From Candidatus Edwardsiibacteriota bacterium (GTDB taxonomy: Bacteria; Edwardsbacteria; AC1; EtOH8), in contig JAGVNJ010000028.1 of assembly GCA_020053305.1 (NCBI GenBank), forward strand, positions 1-45,835: DNA of 45,835 bases, given 5' to 3'. Both the position numbers and the translations under genes were made by a program. Below, piece by piece: positions 16,979 through 25,420 of the stretch; position 1 is the first letter of the stretch, and each line of letters opens with the position of its first letter. The notes under the pieces are model-generated. The model worked only from the letters and a program-made list of their open reading frames with translations, was not told where the DNA came from and did no database searches.

Positions 16979-17875
16979 TTATCCTCTGGGATGAAATTGT
17001 CTATGAACCTCTTTCAAATACTCCCGGTCCACATGGGTGTATATCTGGGTGGTGGAGATATCTGCATGGCCCAACATCTCCTGCACCGAGCGCAGGTCGG
17101 CTCCACCCTCTAAAAGATGAGTGGCGAACGAATGCCTTAAAATATGCGGGTGCACCCGTTTCTTGATCCCCGCCTTTTGGGCGTAGGCTTTCAACAGTTT
17201 CCAGAAACCCATCCGGGACATCGGCCGGCCCCGGTTGTTCAGGAACAGCACATCGGTGGCGAACTTCTTGGTCAATACCGGGCGGGAGCCATCCAGATAT
17301 TTTTCCGTCCAGTGGCGGGCGGTCTTGCCGATGGGCACCACCCGTTCCTTGGATCCCTTGCCGAAACATCGGATGTATCCCTGGTCGAAGGCCAGATCGG
17401 ATCTTTTTAAACCCAGTAGTTCCGAGATCCGCAGGCCGCAAGCGTAGATCACCTCCAGCATGGCCCGATCCCTTAAGCCCAGCAATGATGCAGTGTCGGG
17501 CTGGGCCATCAGGGCCTCGATCTCGTTTGTATCCAGAACGTCGGGCAGTTTCTTGGCCAGCTTCGGCGAATCCAGATTCTCGGTGGGGTCGGTTTTGCAG
17601 AGGCCCTCTCCAACCAAAAAGCGGTGAAACCCCCTCACCGCTGAAATATTCTGCGACAGACTGCCGGGAGAGAGCCCGTATCCCGCCAACTGGGAAAGGA
17701 ACTGGGATATATGGCTGCGTAGTATTTTCGAGGGATCGGTTATCCCCTGGATTTCCAAAGAATCCAAATACCGACGCAGGTCGCGGGAGTAGGCCTCGAT
17801 GCTGTTTCCGGCCAGCCCCCGCTCCACGGTCAAATGTCCCAGAAACCTGTCCAGTATCTCGGGATTGTTGTTCAA
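16979..17875 (-). CDS. xerD: Tyrosine recombinase XerD
   Basis: This 298-residue integrase-family recombinase has the full catalytic set: R149, H244, R247, H270 and nucleophile Y279, almost the E. coli XerD numbering. The N-terminal SAM-like DNA-binding domain (about 1-90) is present. With XerC it resolves chromosome dimers at dif during division. A xerC-like gene lies at 41613-42485. No dif site was recognised in the window. The start ATG at 17875 gives the usual N-terminus. It lies 84 bases after the coiled-coil gene and 37 bases before the restriction-modification gene. Confidence 0.9.
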   Translation of the reverse strand: MNNNPEILDRFLGHLTVERGLAGNSIEAYSRDLRRYLDSLEIQGITDPSKILRSHISQFLSQLAGYGLSPGSLSQNISAVRGFHRFLVGEGLCKTDPTENLDSPKLAKKLPDVLDTNEIEALMAQPDTASLLGLRDRAMLEVIYACGLRISELLGLKRSDLAFDQGYIRCFGKGSKERVVPIGKTARHWTEKYLDGSRPVLTKKFATDVLFLNNRGRPMSRMGFWKLLKAYAQKAGIKKRVHPHILRHSFATHLLEGGADLRSVQEMLGHADISTTQIYTHVDREYLKEVHRQFHPRG

Positions 17876-17959
17876 AGGAATTCCTTAAATAATTAATCCG
17901 TCTGAATCCGTAATTATCCGTTCAATCCGCGTTCTATTGAACCCCTCTCGTGGCAACCA

Positions 17960-20719
17960 TTATCCGAAAGTGATTTCCTTGGCCGGTTTATCCTTGTCGG
18001 CCGCCGGCTTGAGCAGCGACTTGTGGGCCGGCGGTTTTAATAAAGAATGTTCGGGCTGGGAGATCTCCTTTTTCAATAATGGGGCCGGAGCCGGCCTGGG
18101 GGTCAGGGCCGGTTTTGCAAAGGGGTTGACCGCCTGCTTGAGGGCCAGGGCCGCCTTGGGAATCGGCTTTTCCTCATGCCTGGGAGACAGCAACGGCTGC
18201 CTGGGCTGCAGGGGTTTTTCCTTAGTCGGCAGTAATGAGGGCTGATGAGCCTCCTCGGCGGTTTTGATGGGAGCCAGTTTGGGTTTGGCCATCAGCGGTG
18301 TCGGCTGCCTGGCCGGAATCGGGGCGGTCGGTTCCTGGGCTTCCGGCTCCTCGCTCCGGTCCTGGACTGCCTCCGGTTTTGGAGCCGGAGCGGATTGCGA
18401 CAACCCGGTCACCGGGCGGCCCTTGGCCTTTATCCGGAGGAAGGCGGCCCTCTCCTCTTCCTTGCGCCGGGCCTCCAGCTTCTCCCTCTCATCGCGCTCC
18501 CTAAGCAGCCTGGCCTCCTCCTGCTGCAGCAGGGCCACCTGCTGTTCCAGCTCGCCCATCTGCTGTTTCTTGTCGTCTATCTGGTTTATCAGGTTCATGA
18601 TCTCCTGGTTGGCCTTCTCGGCGTTGGCGATCCTCTGGGTTATCTCCTCCTCCTCGGATCTTCTCTTCTCCAGGATTTTTTCCAGGCTGCGCAGGTTGGA
18701 TTGGTTCTCCTGAACGCTGGCCGACAGCTGCTGCTCCGATTCCCGCAGCTCCTGCACCTTCTGTTGAGATGCCTCCAGCTCGGCCCTTAAGGCTTCAATG
18801 TTGCCCTTGATCTCCTCGGCCTCCCGGCTTAAATCCTGCTTCTGGGACAGGAACTCCTGCAGTTCATTTTTCTGTTGTTCCATCTGGGATATATCCTGCT
18901 TCAACTGGCCGTGGCTGTTCTCCAATTCCGTCTTTTGGTCATCCAGTGCTTTGACCTCATTATGGAAATTGTCCAGCTGCTGTTGTTTCTGGGCGTATTC
19001 GCCGGCCACCTGTTCCTTCTGCTCCTGAAGCCGGGCCAGCTCCTGTCCGGCGCTCTCCTTTTGGCCGTTCAGTTCGTCAACCTGTTTCCGGATATCGTCC
19101 AGCTGGCGGCTTTGCTCCTCCAGCTGTTTCAACGAAGTCTCCATATCCTTCCTCTGCCCGGCCAGTTCGTCGTTCTGCTCCTTAAGCTGATTCCGTTTCC
19201 CTTCCAGTTCCTCCACCTTCTGGCCCAGCTTCTCCTCCTTTTTGCTCAGCTTTTCAACTTGGGCCTCAAGCTCTTTCTGGTTCTGCAAAAGCTCCGGAAC
19301 TTTTTCCTCGGAGGTCAGGATCTGGGTGTTGATCTCATCCCGCCTGGCCTCGGCCTGGGATATCTGTTGTTTAAGATTAGCCAGGCTGGTCTCCAGCTCG
19401 CGTATGGCCTCCACCTCGTGCTGTTTCTGGGCCTCCTCCTTCTCCAGCTCGGCCACCCGTTTCTCCTTTTCCTCCATGATCCGGGTCAATTCCTTAATTT
19501 TCTGATCGAAATCCCCCTGCCTGGTCTCGGCTCCCATGACGCTGGCCTGGGCCTCCTCCAGCGATTTGGCGGCATTAGCCTGCTCCTCGGTCTTAAGGTC
19601 TATATCCAGCTCGATCCCCTCCAGCCGCCCCTGTTTCTCTGCCAGATCCTTTTCTTTGGTCTCCAATTCCTGGGAGATCTTATCCAATTGTTGTTTCCGC
19701 TCGTGCTGTTCCTTGACCACGGCCTGCAGTTTCTCCTCGGCCTCCTTGATGCCGCCGTTCAGCGCCTCCATTTTGGTGGAAACTTTGGCCTCCTGGCCGG
19801 TCAGCTCCTCGATCCGCCCCTTGATGGCGTTCTCCTCCTTCTTCAGGGTCTCATGCCGCTCCACCACCTGGGCCTCGGAGCTCCTGATCTCGGCGATCCC
19901 CTTCTCCAGCTCGTCCTTCTGTTTCCTCAGCTCACCTACCGCATCTTCCAGCTGTTTGGTTTCCAATCTGTAGGTTTCTCTCTGCGAGGCCAGATCGTTC
20001 TTCTCCTGCTCGGCGGCGCTTAGGTCCGATAATATCTGGGCCTGCTTGCCCTGGGCCTGGTCTATTTTGGCCTGCAGATCTTTCAGCTGATCGTTCAGGC
20101 TTCCCACCGATTCACCCAGTTTCTTCTCCTCGTCCTGCAGGGCCTGCCGGGTCTGTTGGAACTCGGCCAGGGTCTTTTCCTTCTCGGCGAACTGGGAGAC
20201 CACGGTCTCCTGTTCCCGGCGCTTCTGCTCGATCTGCTTCCCCAAGTCATCCAGTTCCTTCTTCCATTTATCCGCCTGGCTCTGGCCTTCGGCCGCCTGC
20301 TGTTCCAGCAGCATGATGTCCGCCTGGAGCGATTGGCTCTGCTGGACGGCGGCATCGGTCGTCTTTTTGGCCTCGTCCATCTGCTGGTTGACGTTCAGCA
20401 GTTCGGCCCGCTTCTCCCATATCTTGGTGGCCAGGTTGGAGTCCTCCTTGGACCTCTCATCCAGCTTCTTGTTGACCTCGTCCAGCTTTTCCTTGGCCTC
20501 GTCCATCCGCTGGGACATGGACATCTCCTCGCCCAGCGATTCGGCCAAGCGGGAGTTTATCTCGTCCATGGTTTTCTTTCGCTCGGCTATCAGCTGGTCT
20601 AAGGAGGTATAGCTGCGGCGGCCCTGCTCCACCTGGGCGATCACCTCGGCCTCCTCCTTTTTCATCTGCTCCAGGGGATTGGCCGGAGCCTTGTCTTCCT
20701 TCTTTTTGGAGAACAACAT
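17960..20719 (-). CDS. Giant coiled-coil protein with Pro/Lys-rich tail, function unknown
   Basis: This 919-residue protein is almost entirely coiled coil from about residue 15 to 745, rich in Q, E, K and L heptads with no break long enough for a globular domain. No Walker A or other ATPase motif is visible, so it is not an SMC or Rad50 protein. The last 170 residues are Pro/Ala/Lys-rich with recurrent L-L-K-P, L-L-P-T-K and P-L-L-S-P words. There is no signal peptide or TM segment, so it is probably cytoplasmic. It could be a filament or scaffold, for example for shape or segregation. Its position ahead of xerD is suggestive only. The start MLFSKKKE at 20719 is the first plausible one. Confidence 0.8.
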   Translation of the reverse strand: MLFSKKKEDKAPANPLEQMKKEEAEVIAQVEQGRRSYTSLDQLIAERKKTMDEINSRLAESLGEEMSMSQRMDEAKEKLDEVNKKLDERSKEDSNLATKIWEKRAELLNVNQQMDEAKKTTDAAVQQSQSLQADIMLLEQQAAEGQSQADKWKKELDDLGKQIEQKRREQETVVSQFAEKEKTLAEFQQTRQALQDEEKKLGESVGSLNDQLKDLQAKIDQAQGKQAQILSDLSAAEQEKNDLASQRETYRLETKQLEDAVGELRKQKDELEKGIAEIRSSEAQVVERHETLKKEENAIKGRIEELTGQEAKVSTKMEALNGGIKEAEEKLQAVVKEQHERKQQLDKISQELETKEKDLAEKQGRLEGIELDIDLKTEEQANAAKSLEEAQASVMGAETRQGDFDQKIKELTRIMEEKEKRVAELEKEEAQKQHEVEAIRELETSLANLKQQISQAEARRDEINTQILTSEEKVPELLQNQKELEAQVEKLSKKEEKLGQKVEELEGKRNQLKEQNDELAGQRKDMETSLKQLEEQSRQLDDIRKQVDELNGQKESAGQELARLQEQKEQVAGEYAQKQQQLDNFHNEVKALDDQKTELENSHGQLKQDISQMEQQKNELQEFLSQKQDLSREAEEIKGNIEALRAELEASQQKVQELRESEQQLSASVQENQSNLRSLEKILEKRRSEEEEITQRIANAEKANQEIMNLINQIDDKKQQMGELEQQVALLQQEEARLLRERDEREKLEARRKEEERAAFLRIKAKGRPVTGLSQSAPAPKPEAVQDRSEEPEAQEPTAPIPARQPTPLMAKPKLAPIKTAEEAHQPSLLPTKEKPLQPRQPLLSPRHEEKPIPKAALALKQAVNPFAKPALTPRPAPAPLLKKEISQPEHSLLKPPAHKSLLKPAADKDKPAKEITFG

Positions 20720-20772
20720 ATTATTCTGCCTCCGATATTTGGGAGATTTGTTTTATCTGATTTGAAAATTGA

Positions 20773-22488
20773 TTATACATTGACCTTCTTGCCCACGAAC
20801 AGGTAGCGTTTGATCTTGCGGGTGGTGGTCTTGGGGAACTCCTCCTCCCGGACGGAGAAGTGCTTGACCCGCTTGTAATCGGCCAGGTGGCCGCACTGGT
20901 GGCGGACCTCGTCCTTGAGGATCTTCTCGATCTGGGCCGTATCCATGGTCATCTTGTGCTTGAGGGCATATTCGTCAAAAGCCTCGTAACTGGGATAGAT
21001 CATGGCATGAACCTCCTCCCGGTCGGTCTGGGGATTTTTCTCGCCGATCACCAGGACTTCGGAGATATAAGGGCTGTTCAACAGCTGGGCCTCGATCTCC
21101 TCGGGATAGATGTTTTTGCCGGCCGCCGAAACGATCAGATTCTTGGCCCGGCCGGTGATGAACAGGCAGCCCCTTTTGTCGATGTATCCCAGATCCCCGG
21201 TCAACAGCCAGCCGTCCTTGATGACCGCCTCGGTGGCCTTGGGGTTTTTGTAATAGCCCAGCATCACGTTGGGACCCTTGGCCGCTATCTCTCCGATGCC
21301 GTTGGCGTCGGGGTCCAGTATCTTCAGCTCCACGCAGGTGATGGGTGGACCCACCGAGGCATGATCGGGGTTTTTGATGGTATTGATGCTCAGCACCGGG
21401 GCCGATTCGGTCAGCCCGTACCCTTGGATGATCTCGAAACCCAGGGTCTCAAACCCCTTGCCCACTTCCACGTTCAGGGCCGCCCCCCCGGAGACGAACA
21501 GCCTGAGGCTGGACAGTCCGGCCTTCTCCCGCAGGGACTGGAAAAGCTTGCCCCCGGCCCTCTTCCCGGTGATGGACTTGATTGACTTGACTATCCCGTT
21601 GGAGGTGGAGAAGGCCATCCGGGTCAGCATGGGCTTCTCCTTGACCGCCCGCATTATCCCCTGGTATATCTTCTCGAATAACAGGGGGACCCCCACCATC
21701 ATGGTGGCCTGGCTGTCCCGGATGTCGTTGATGATGTCGCGCGATTTTAAAGACTGGGCGTAGGTGATGGTGGCCCCCACGTACAGCGGCACCAGCATCC
21801 CGCAGGTGGCCTCGAAGGTGTGATGCAGTGGCAGCACCGAGATGAAGATGTCGTGATGGTCGTAATGGAATATCTGGTAGCTTCCATCCACATCGGACAT
21901 GATGTTCCGGTTGGAGAGCATCACCCCCTTGGACTGCCCGGTAGTTCCCGAGGTGTAGATAATGGCCGCCAGATCGTCCAGCTGCACCTGCCGTTTGAGG
22001 GTCTTGGGCTCGGGCGGCTCGTAAAGGCTTGATAGGTTGTTCATGGAGAAGACATGCTTCAGGCCGGGCAGCTTGCCGGTGGCCTCGTCGGCCACCTCCT
22101 TGAAATTGTTGGAGACGATCAGGGCCACCGCCTCGGAGTCGATCAGAATGTGCCGGATTTCCTGACTTTTTAGCTGGGTGTCCAAAGGTACCAGTATCGC
22201 CCCGGTGCTGGCCACCGCAATGTAGCTCTCCACCCACTCCGGGCAGTTCTCTCCGATGATGGCCACCTTGTCGCCGTGTTTGATGCCCTTTTTGGAAAGC
22301 CCCGAAGCCAGTTGTTCGGTCCTTTCTTTCAGGTCCTTGTAGGTGACCTTGTAAAAGTCCGATCCCCGCCTGATCTGTAATGCCGTCTTGTGGGGATACA
22401 GCCCGGCCGAGCGGGCCAGCATCCCCTTGATGGTGATCAGGCCCAGCCCCTCCCTTACCGGATAATGCTTATTGCTGTAGGTTTCCAT
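20773..22488 (-). CDS. Long-chain acyl-CoA synthetase (AMP-forming)
   Basis: This 571-residue adenylate-forming enzyme activates fatty acids to acyl-AMP and then acyl-CoA. The AMP-binding signature Y-T-S-G-T-T-G-Q-S-K-G lies at 178-188. Q-G-Y-G-L-T-E-S-A-P, the W-L-L-T-G-D-L-G-Y hinge region and T-R-K-I-K-R near the C-terminus (catalytic lysine) are present. No TM or signal segment is seen. It lies directly after a site-2 protease and dxr in a same-strand run, so it may belong to a lipid/envelope operon. Substrate chain length is inferred from family resemblance only. Confidence 0.9.
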   Translation of the reverse strand: METYSNKHYPVREGLGLITIKGMLARSAGLYPHKTALQIRRGSDFYKVTYKDLKERTEQLASGLSKKGIKHGDKVAIIGENCPEWVESYIAVASTGAILVPLDTQLKSQEIRHILIDSEAVALIVSNNFKEVADEATGKLPGLKHVFSMNNLSSLYEPPEPKTLKRQVQLDDLAAIIYTSGTTGQSKGVMLSNRNIMSDVDGSYQIFHYDHHDIFISVLPLHHTFEATCGMLVPLYVGATITYAQSLKSRDIINDIRDSQATMMVGVPLLFEKIYQGIMRAVKEKPMLTRMAFSTSNGIVKSIKSITGKRAGGKLFQSLREKAGLSSLRLFVSGGAALNVEVGKGFETLGFEIIQGYGLTESAPVLSINTIKNPDHASVGPPITCVELKILDPDANGIGEIAAKGPNVMLGYYKNPKATEAVIKDGWLLTGDLGYIDKRGCLFITGRAKNLIVSAAGKNIYPEEIEAQLLNSPYISEVLVIGEKNPQTDREEVHAMIYPSYEAFDEYALKHKMTMDTAQIEKILKDEVRHQCGHLADYKRVKHFSVREEEFPKTTTRKIKRYLFVGKKVNV

Positions 22489-22511
22489 ATCATTCTCCGA
22501 AGGTTTTTATT

Positions 22512-23183
22512 TTATAGGAAACTGAATATCTCCGGACCGGCAAAGAACCTGGCCACGAAGGATGCCGGCAGCAGCAGATATGACAAAATATTTATCCGGG
22601 TCACCTGCATCAGTATGATCAGCCCGATAAAGATGAACATGCCGTATTTTTCCAGGCTCAGGTATCTCAGAGACAGCTTCCCCGGCAGCAGCCCGGCCAA
22701 CACCTTGGAGCCGTCCAGCGGGGGAATGGGTATCAGATTGAAAACCGCCAGCACCGAATCGGCCAGCACCAGGTAGAACAGTATCATCATCACCGGATAC
22801 AGCAGGGTGCCCGGACCCTCATAAAAAGGATACAGCAGGCGGAACAAAAGCCCGCTGGCGGCGGCCAGGATCAGGTTGCTGACCGGACCGGCCAGCGACA
22901 CCCAGATCATGTCCTTCTTGGGGTCCTTCAAGGCCATAAAATTGACCGGCACCGGCTTGGCCCAGCCGAACACGAACGGCGCCTTGAGCAGGATCAGCAT
23001 CCCGGGGAAAATAAAACTGCCGAAGATGTCCAGATGCTTCAGGGGATTGAGGGTCAGGCGGCCCATCAAGTATGCGGTGGGGTCGCCCCTCTTGAAGGCC
23101 ACCCAGCCGTGCGATACTTCATGCACGGTGATGGCGAACAGTATCGGTGGAACGGCCAACAATAATGTCAATAATATATCCAT
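22512..23183 (-). CDS. Site-2 protease family membrane metalloprotease (M50)
   Basis: This 223-residue membrane protein has the zinc motif H-E-V-S-H at 21-25 inside the first TM segment and the third ligand region N-L-I-P-I-P-P-L-D-G at 149-158, with about six hydrophobic segments overall. It belongs to the short, PDZ-less group of M50 proteases and so is not a classical RseP. Such enzymes cut substrates within the membrane; the substrate here is unknown. It starts two bases after the dxr stop, recalling the dxr-rseP neighbourhood of many bacteria. Confidence 0.9.
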   Translation of the reverse strand: MDILLTLLLAVPPILFAITVHEVSHGWVAFKRGDPTAYLMGRLTLNPLKHLDIFGSFIFPGMLILLKAPFVFGWAKPVPVNFMALKDPKKDMIWVSLAGPVSNLILAAASGLLFRLLYPFYEGPGTLLYPVMMILFYLVLADSVLAVFNLIPIPPLDGSKVLAGLLPGKLSLRYLSLEKYGMFIFIGLIILMQVTRINILSYLLLPASFVARFFAGPEIFSFL

Positions 23184-23185
23184 GT

Positions 23186-24367
23186 TTAGCGCCTATCCTT
23201 CATTTTAATGATGGCATTGATTATCTCCCGTGCCGTATCCCTGGCCCGACTGTCGGCAGCCAGTATTTTATCTAAGCTGATCTTCCCTCCGGCCGCAAAT
23301 TTGCCCATTGTCTTTTGGATGACGGCAGGGATATCTAGGAATCCTATTCTGCCATTCAGAAAAGATTCCACCGCGATCTCATTAGCGGCGTTCATCACCG
23401 CCGGCATGATGCCGTTACTCTCGATAGCCCTATAGGCCAGATCCAAGCACCGAAAGGTCATCTTGTCGGGCTTATGAAAAGTAAGCTGGCCCAGTTCATC
23501 CAAACGACAATCTTTGACTAGGGATGGCAACCTGGACGGGTAGGTCAGGGCATACTGGATGGGCAGGCGCATATCCGGCGTCGAAAGCTGGGCGATGATG
23601 GAACCGTCGTTGAACTCCACCATGGAGTGGATTATTGACTCGGGATGGATTACCACTTTTATTCGTTCCGGCGGGATGCCGAACAGGTAGTGGGCCTCGA
23701 TCATCTCCAGCCCCTTGTTCATCAAAGTGGCCGAGTCTATGCTTACCTTCCGCCCCATGGACCAGGTGGGATGATTGAGGGCATGTTGCGCCTGAACCGA
23801 GTGCAGCTGCTTTGCGGAATGCGAGCGGAACGGCCCCCCCGAGGCCGTCAGGATCAGGTTCTTGACGGTTGACGGGTCCCGCCCCTCTAAGCATTGGTGC
23901 AGGGCCGCATGTTCGCTGTCTATGGGCAGCAGCCGGACCTTCTTTCTTTTCACCGCCCGCATCACCAATTGCCCGCCGGCCACCAGGGTCTCCTTGTTGG
24001 CCAGGGCCACGTCATGCCCGGCATTGATGGCCGCCAGGGTGGGGTCCAGTCCGGCCGAACCAACCAGGGCATTGACCACCATGTCGGCTCCTGCCAATGA
24101 TGCCAGTTGTTTCAATCCCCGCGGCCCTCTTACTAATTTGAAAGGTGCTTTGAGTTCATCAATAGCTGGATGCCCGGATGCCCCTTGGCCGATGCAGACC
24201 ATTTTGGGCTGGAACTTTTTTATCTGCTGCAAAAGCAGGTCGAACCGGGAATTGGCCGCCAGTCCCACCACTTGGAAAAGTTTGGGGTGTTTATTGATGA
24301 CCTCCACTGTCTGGGTGCCGATGGACCCGGTGGAGCCCATGATTATTATTTTCTTTTGTTTGATCAA
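23186..24367 (-). CDS. dxr: 1-deoxy-D-xylulose-5-phosphate reductoisomerase
   Basis: DXR converts DXP to MEP in the non-mevalonate isoprenoid pathway using NADPH. The N-terminal G-S-T-G-S-I-G-T-Q-T Rossmann motif, the metal-site region L-P-I-D-S-E-H, S-I-D-S-A-T-L-M-N-K-G-L-E and H-P-E-S-I-I-H-S-M-V-E are all present; length is about 393 residues. I choose TTG at 24367 because AAGG lies nine bases upstream. An in-frame ATG at 24397 falls inside an intergenic palindrome (24394-24421) and would add ten residues not typical of the family. It heads the run dxr, site-2 protease, acyl-CoA synthetase. Confidence 0.93.
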   Translation of the reverse strand: MIKQKKIIIMGSTGSIGTQTVEVINKHPKLFQVVGLAANSRFDLLLQQIKKFQPKMVCIGQGASGHPAIDELKAPFKLVRGPRGLKQLASLAGADMVVNALVGSAGLDPTLAAINAGHDVALANKETLVAGGQLVMRAVKRKKVRLLPIDSEHAALHQCLEGRDPSTVKNLILTASGGPFRSHSAKQLHSVQAQHALNHPTWSMGRKVSIDSATLMNKGLEMIEAHYLFGIPPERIKVVIHPESIIHSMVEFNDGSIIAQLSTPDMRLPIQYALTYPSRLPSLVKDCRLDELGQLTFHKPDKMTFRCLDLAYRAIESNGIMPAVMNAANEIAVESFLNGRIGFLDIPAVIQKTMGKFAAGGKISLDKILAADSRARDTAREIINAIIKMKDRR

Positions 24368-24393
24368 ATGTAAAAGCCTTATAACAATTAGCG

Positions 24394-24421
24394 TCATCCC
24401 TGCGTAGGCAGGGATCCAGGG
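24394..24421. repeat. GTCATCCCTGCG...GCAGGGATCCAG palindromic repeat
   Basis: ATCCCTGC and GCAGGGAT are exact inverted arms around a short centre. It is the same type as the GTCATTCC...GGAATCCAG copies at 45770-45833. It lies immediately upstream of the dxr start. Confidence 0.6.
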
Positions 24422-24473
24422 TTAGATGCTCGTTTCCACGGGCACGATAGATTATCTTATATGGTTAAACACT

Positions 24474-25403
24474 TTAATATTTCTTATATACCGGAATATC
24501 TTTTCCCTGCTCCTGGAACAGCCGGAACTGCATCTCGGCCAGCAGCCCGGTGAAGATGAACTGCACGCTGATGATTATCAGCACCAGCCCCAGCAGCAGC
24601 AGGGCCTGATGCCCCACTTTGCCAATTATCAGGCCTTCGATCACGATCACCAGGTCTATCAGGAATCCTATGCTGCCGAATATCAGCCCGGCCAGCCCGA
24701 AGAAATGCAGGGGCCGCTTGATGTACTGGGTCAGGAAGGCCACCGTCATCAGGTCGAAGAATCCGCTCAGGGCCCGTGAGGCCCCGTATTTGGTGACCCC
24801 GTGCTGGCGGGGATAATTCTCCACCTTGATCTCGGCGATCCGGTAGCCCTTCCAGTAGGCCAGGGCCGGAATGAAGCGGTAAAGGTCCCCGTAGACCTTC
24901 AGGTTCTTGACCACCTCGGAGCGATAGGCCTTGAACGGGCAGTTGGAATCATGGATGGAAAGCTTGGTCAGCTTTCCCGCCACATGATTGAATAATTTTG
25001 ATGATAGCGACCGCTTGCCCTTGCCGGTGTATTTCCAGCCGGTCACCAGGTCGTAGCCCTCCTCCATCTTCTTGAGGAAGTTCGGGATCTCCTCCGGGGC
25101 GTCCTGCAGGTCGCCGTCCATGGTGATGACGATCTGGCCCTGGGCCTCGGCGAAGCCGGCGGTGTAGGCCTGGGCCTTGCCGGAATTCTTGGCCAGGTCT
25201 ATGGCCGATATGTTGGGATCCTTTTGCTTGGCCTTGCGGATGGCATCCAGGGTTCCGTCGGTACTGCCGTCGTTTACGAACAGGATCTCGTATGATGTCT
25301 TCTGTGAGCTGCAGACCTGGGTCAGCCGGCTGGACAGCTCGGGGATGTTCTCCTGTTCGTTGTAGACCGGAACGACGATTGAAAGTTTTATTGGCTGTGA
25401 CAT
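24474..25403 (-). CDS. Family 2 glycosyltransferase with two C-terminal TM segments (GtrB/DPM1-like)
   Basis: This 309-residue protein has an N-terminal GT-A domain (S-I-V-V-P-V-Y-N-E-Q-E-N, F-V-N-D-G-S-T-D-G-T, and M-D-G-D-L-Q as the DxD metal site) and two hydrophobic segments (about 231-255 and 265-292). Such enzymes attach a sugar to undecaprenyl or polyprenyl phosphate, giving donors for GT39-type transferases, two of which occur at 27570-31417. It starts 17 bases after the secreted propeller gene and may be part of that transcript. The sugar is unknown. Confidence 0.9.
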   Translation of the reverse strand: MSQPIKLSIVVPVYNEQENIPELSSRLTQVCSSQKTSYEILFVNDGSTDGTLDAIRKAKQKDPNISAIDLAKNSGKAQAYTAGFAEAQGQIVITMDGDLQDAPEEIPNFLKKMEEGYDLVTGWKYTGKGKRSLSSKLFNHVAGKLTKLSIHDSNCPFKAYRSEVVKNLKVYGDLYRFIPALAYWKGYRIAEIKVENYPRQHGVTKYGASRALSGFFDLMTVAFLTQYIKRPLHFFGLAGLIFGSIGFLIDLVIVIEGLIIGKVGHQALLLLGLVLIIISVQFIFTGLLAEMQFRLFQEQGKDIPVYKKY

Positions 25404-25420
25404 ATTTTTCTCTGTAATAA

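Noticed and set aside
18875-20023. Long plus-strand open frame (382 codons) rich in Leu, Phe and Gly
   Set aside because: It is the complement of the coiled-coil gene; the low-complexity heptads leave the opposite frame open. No ribosome binding site or family likeness.
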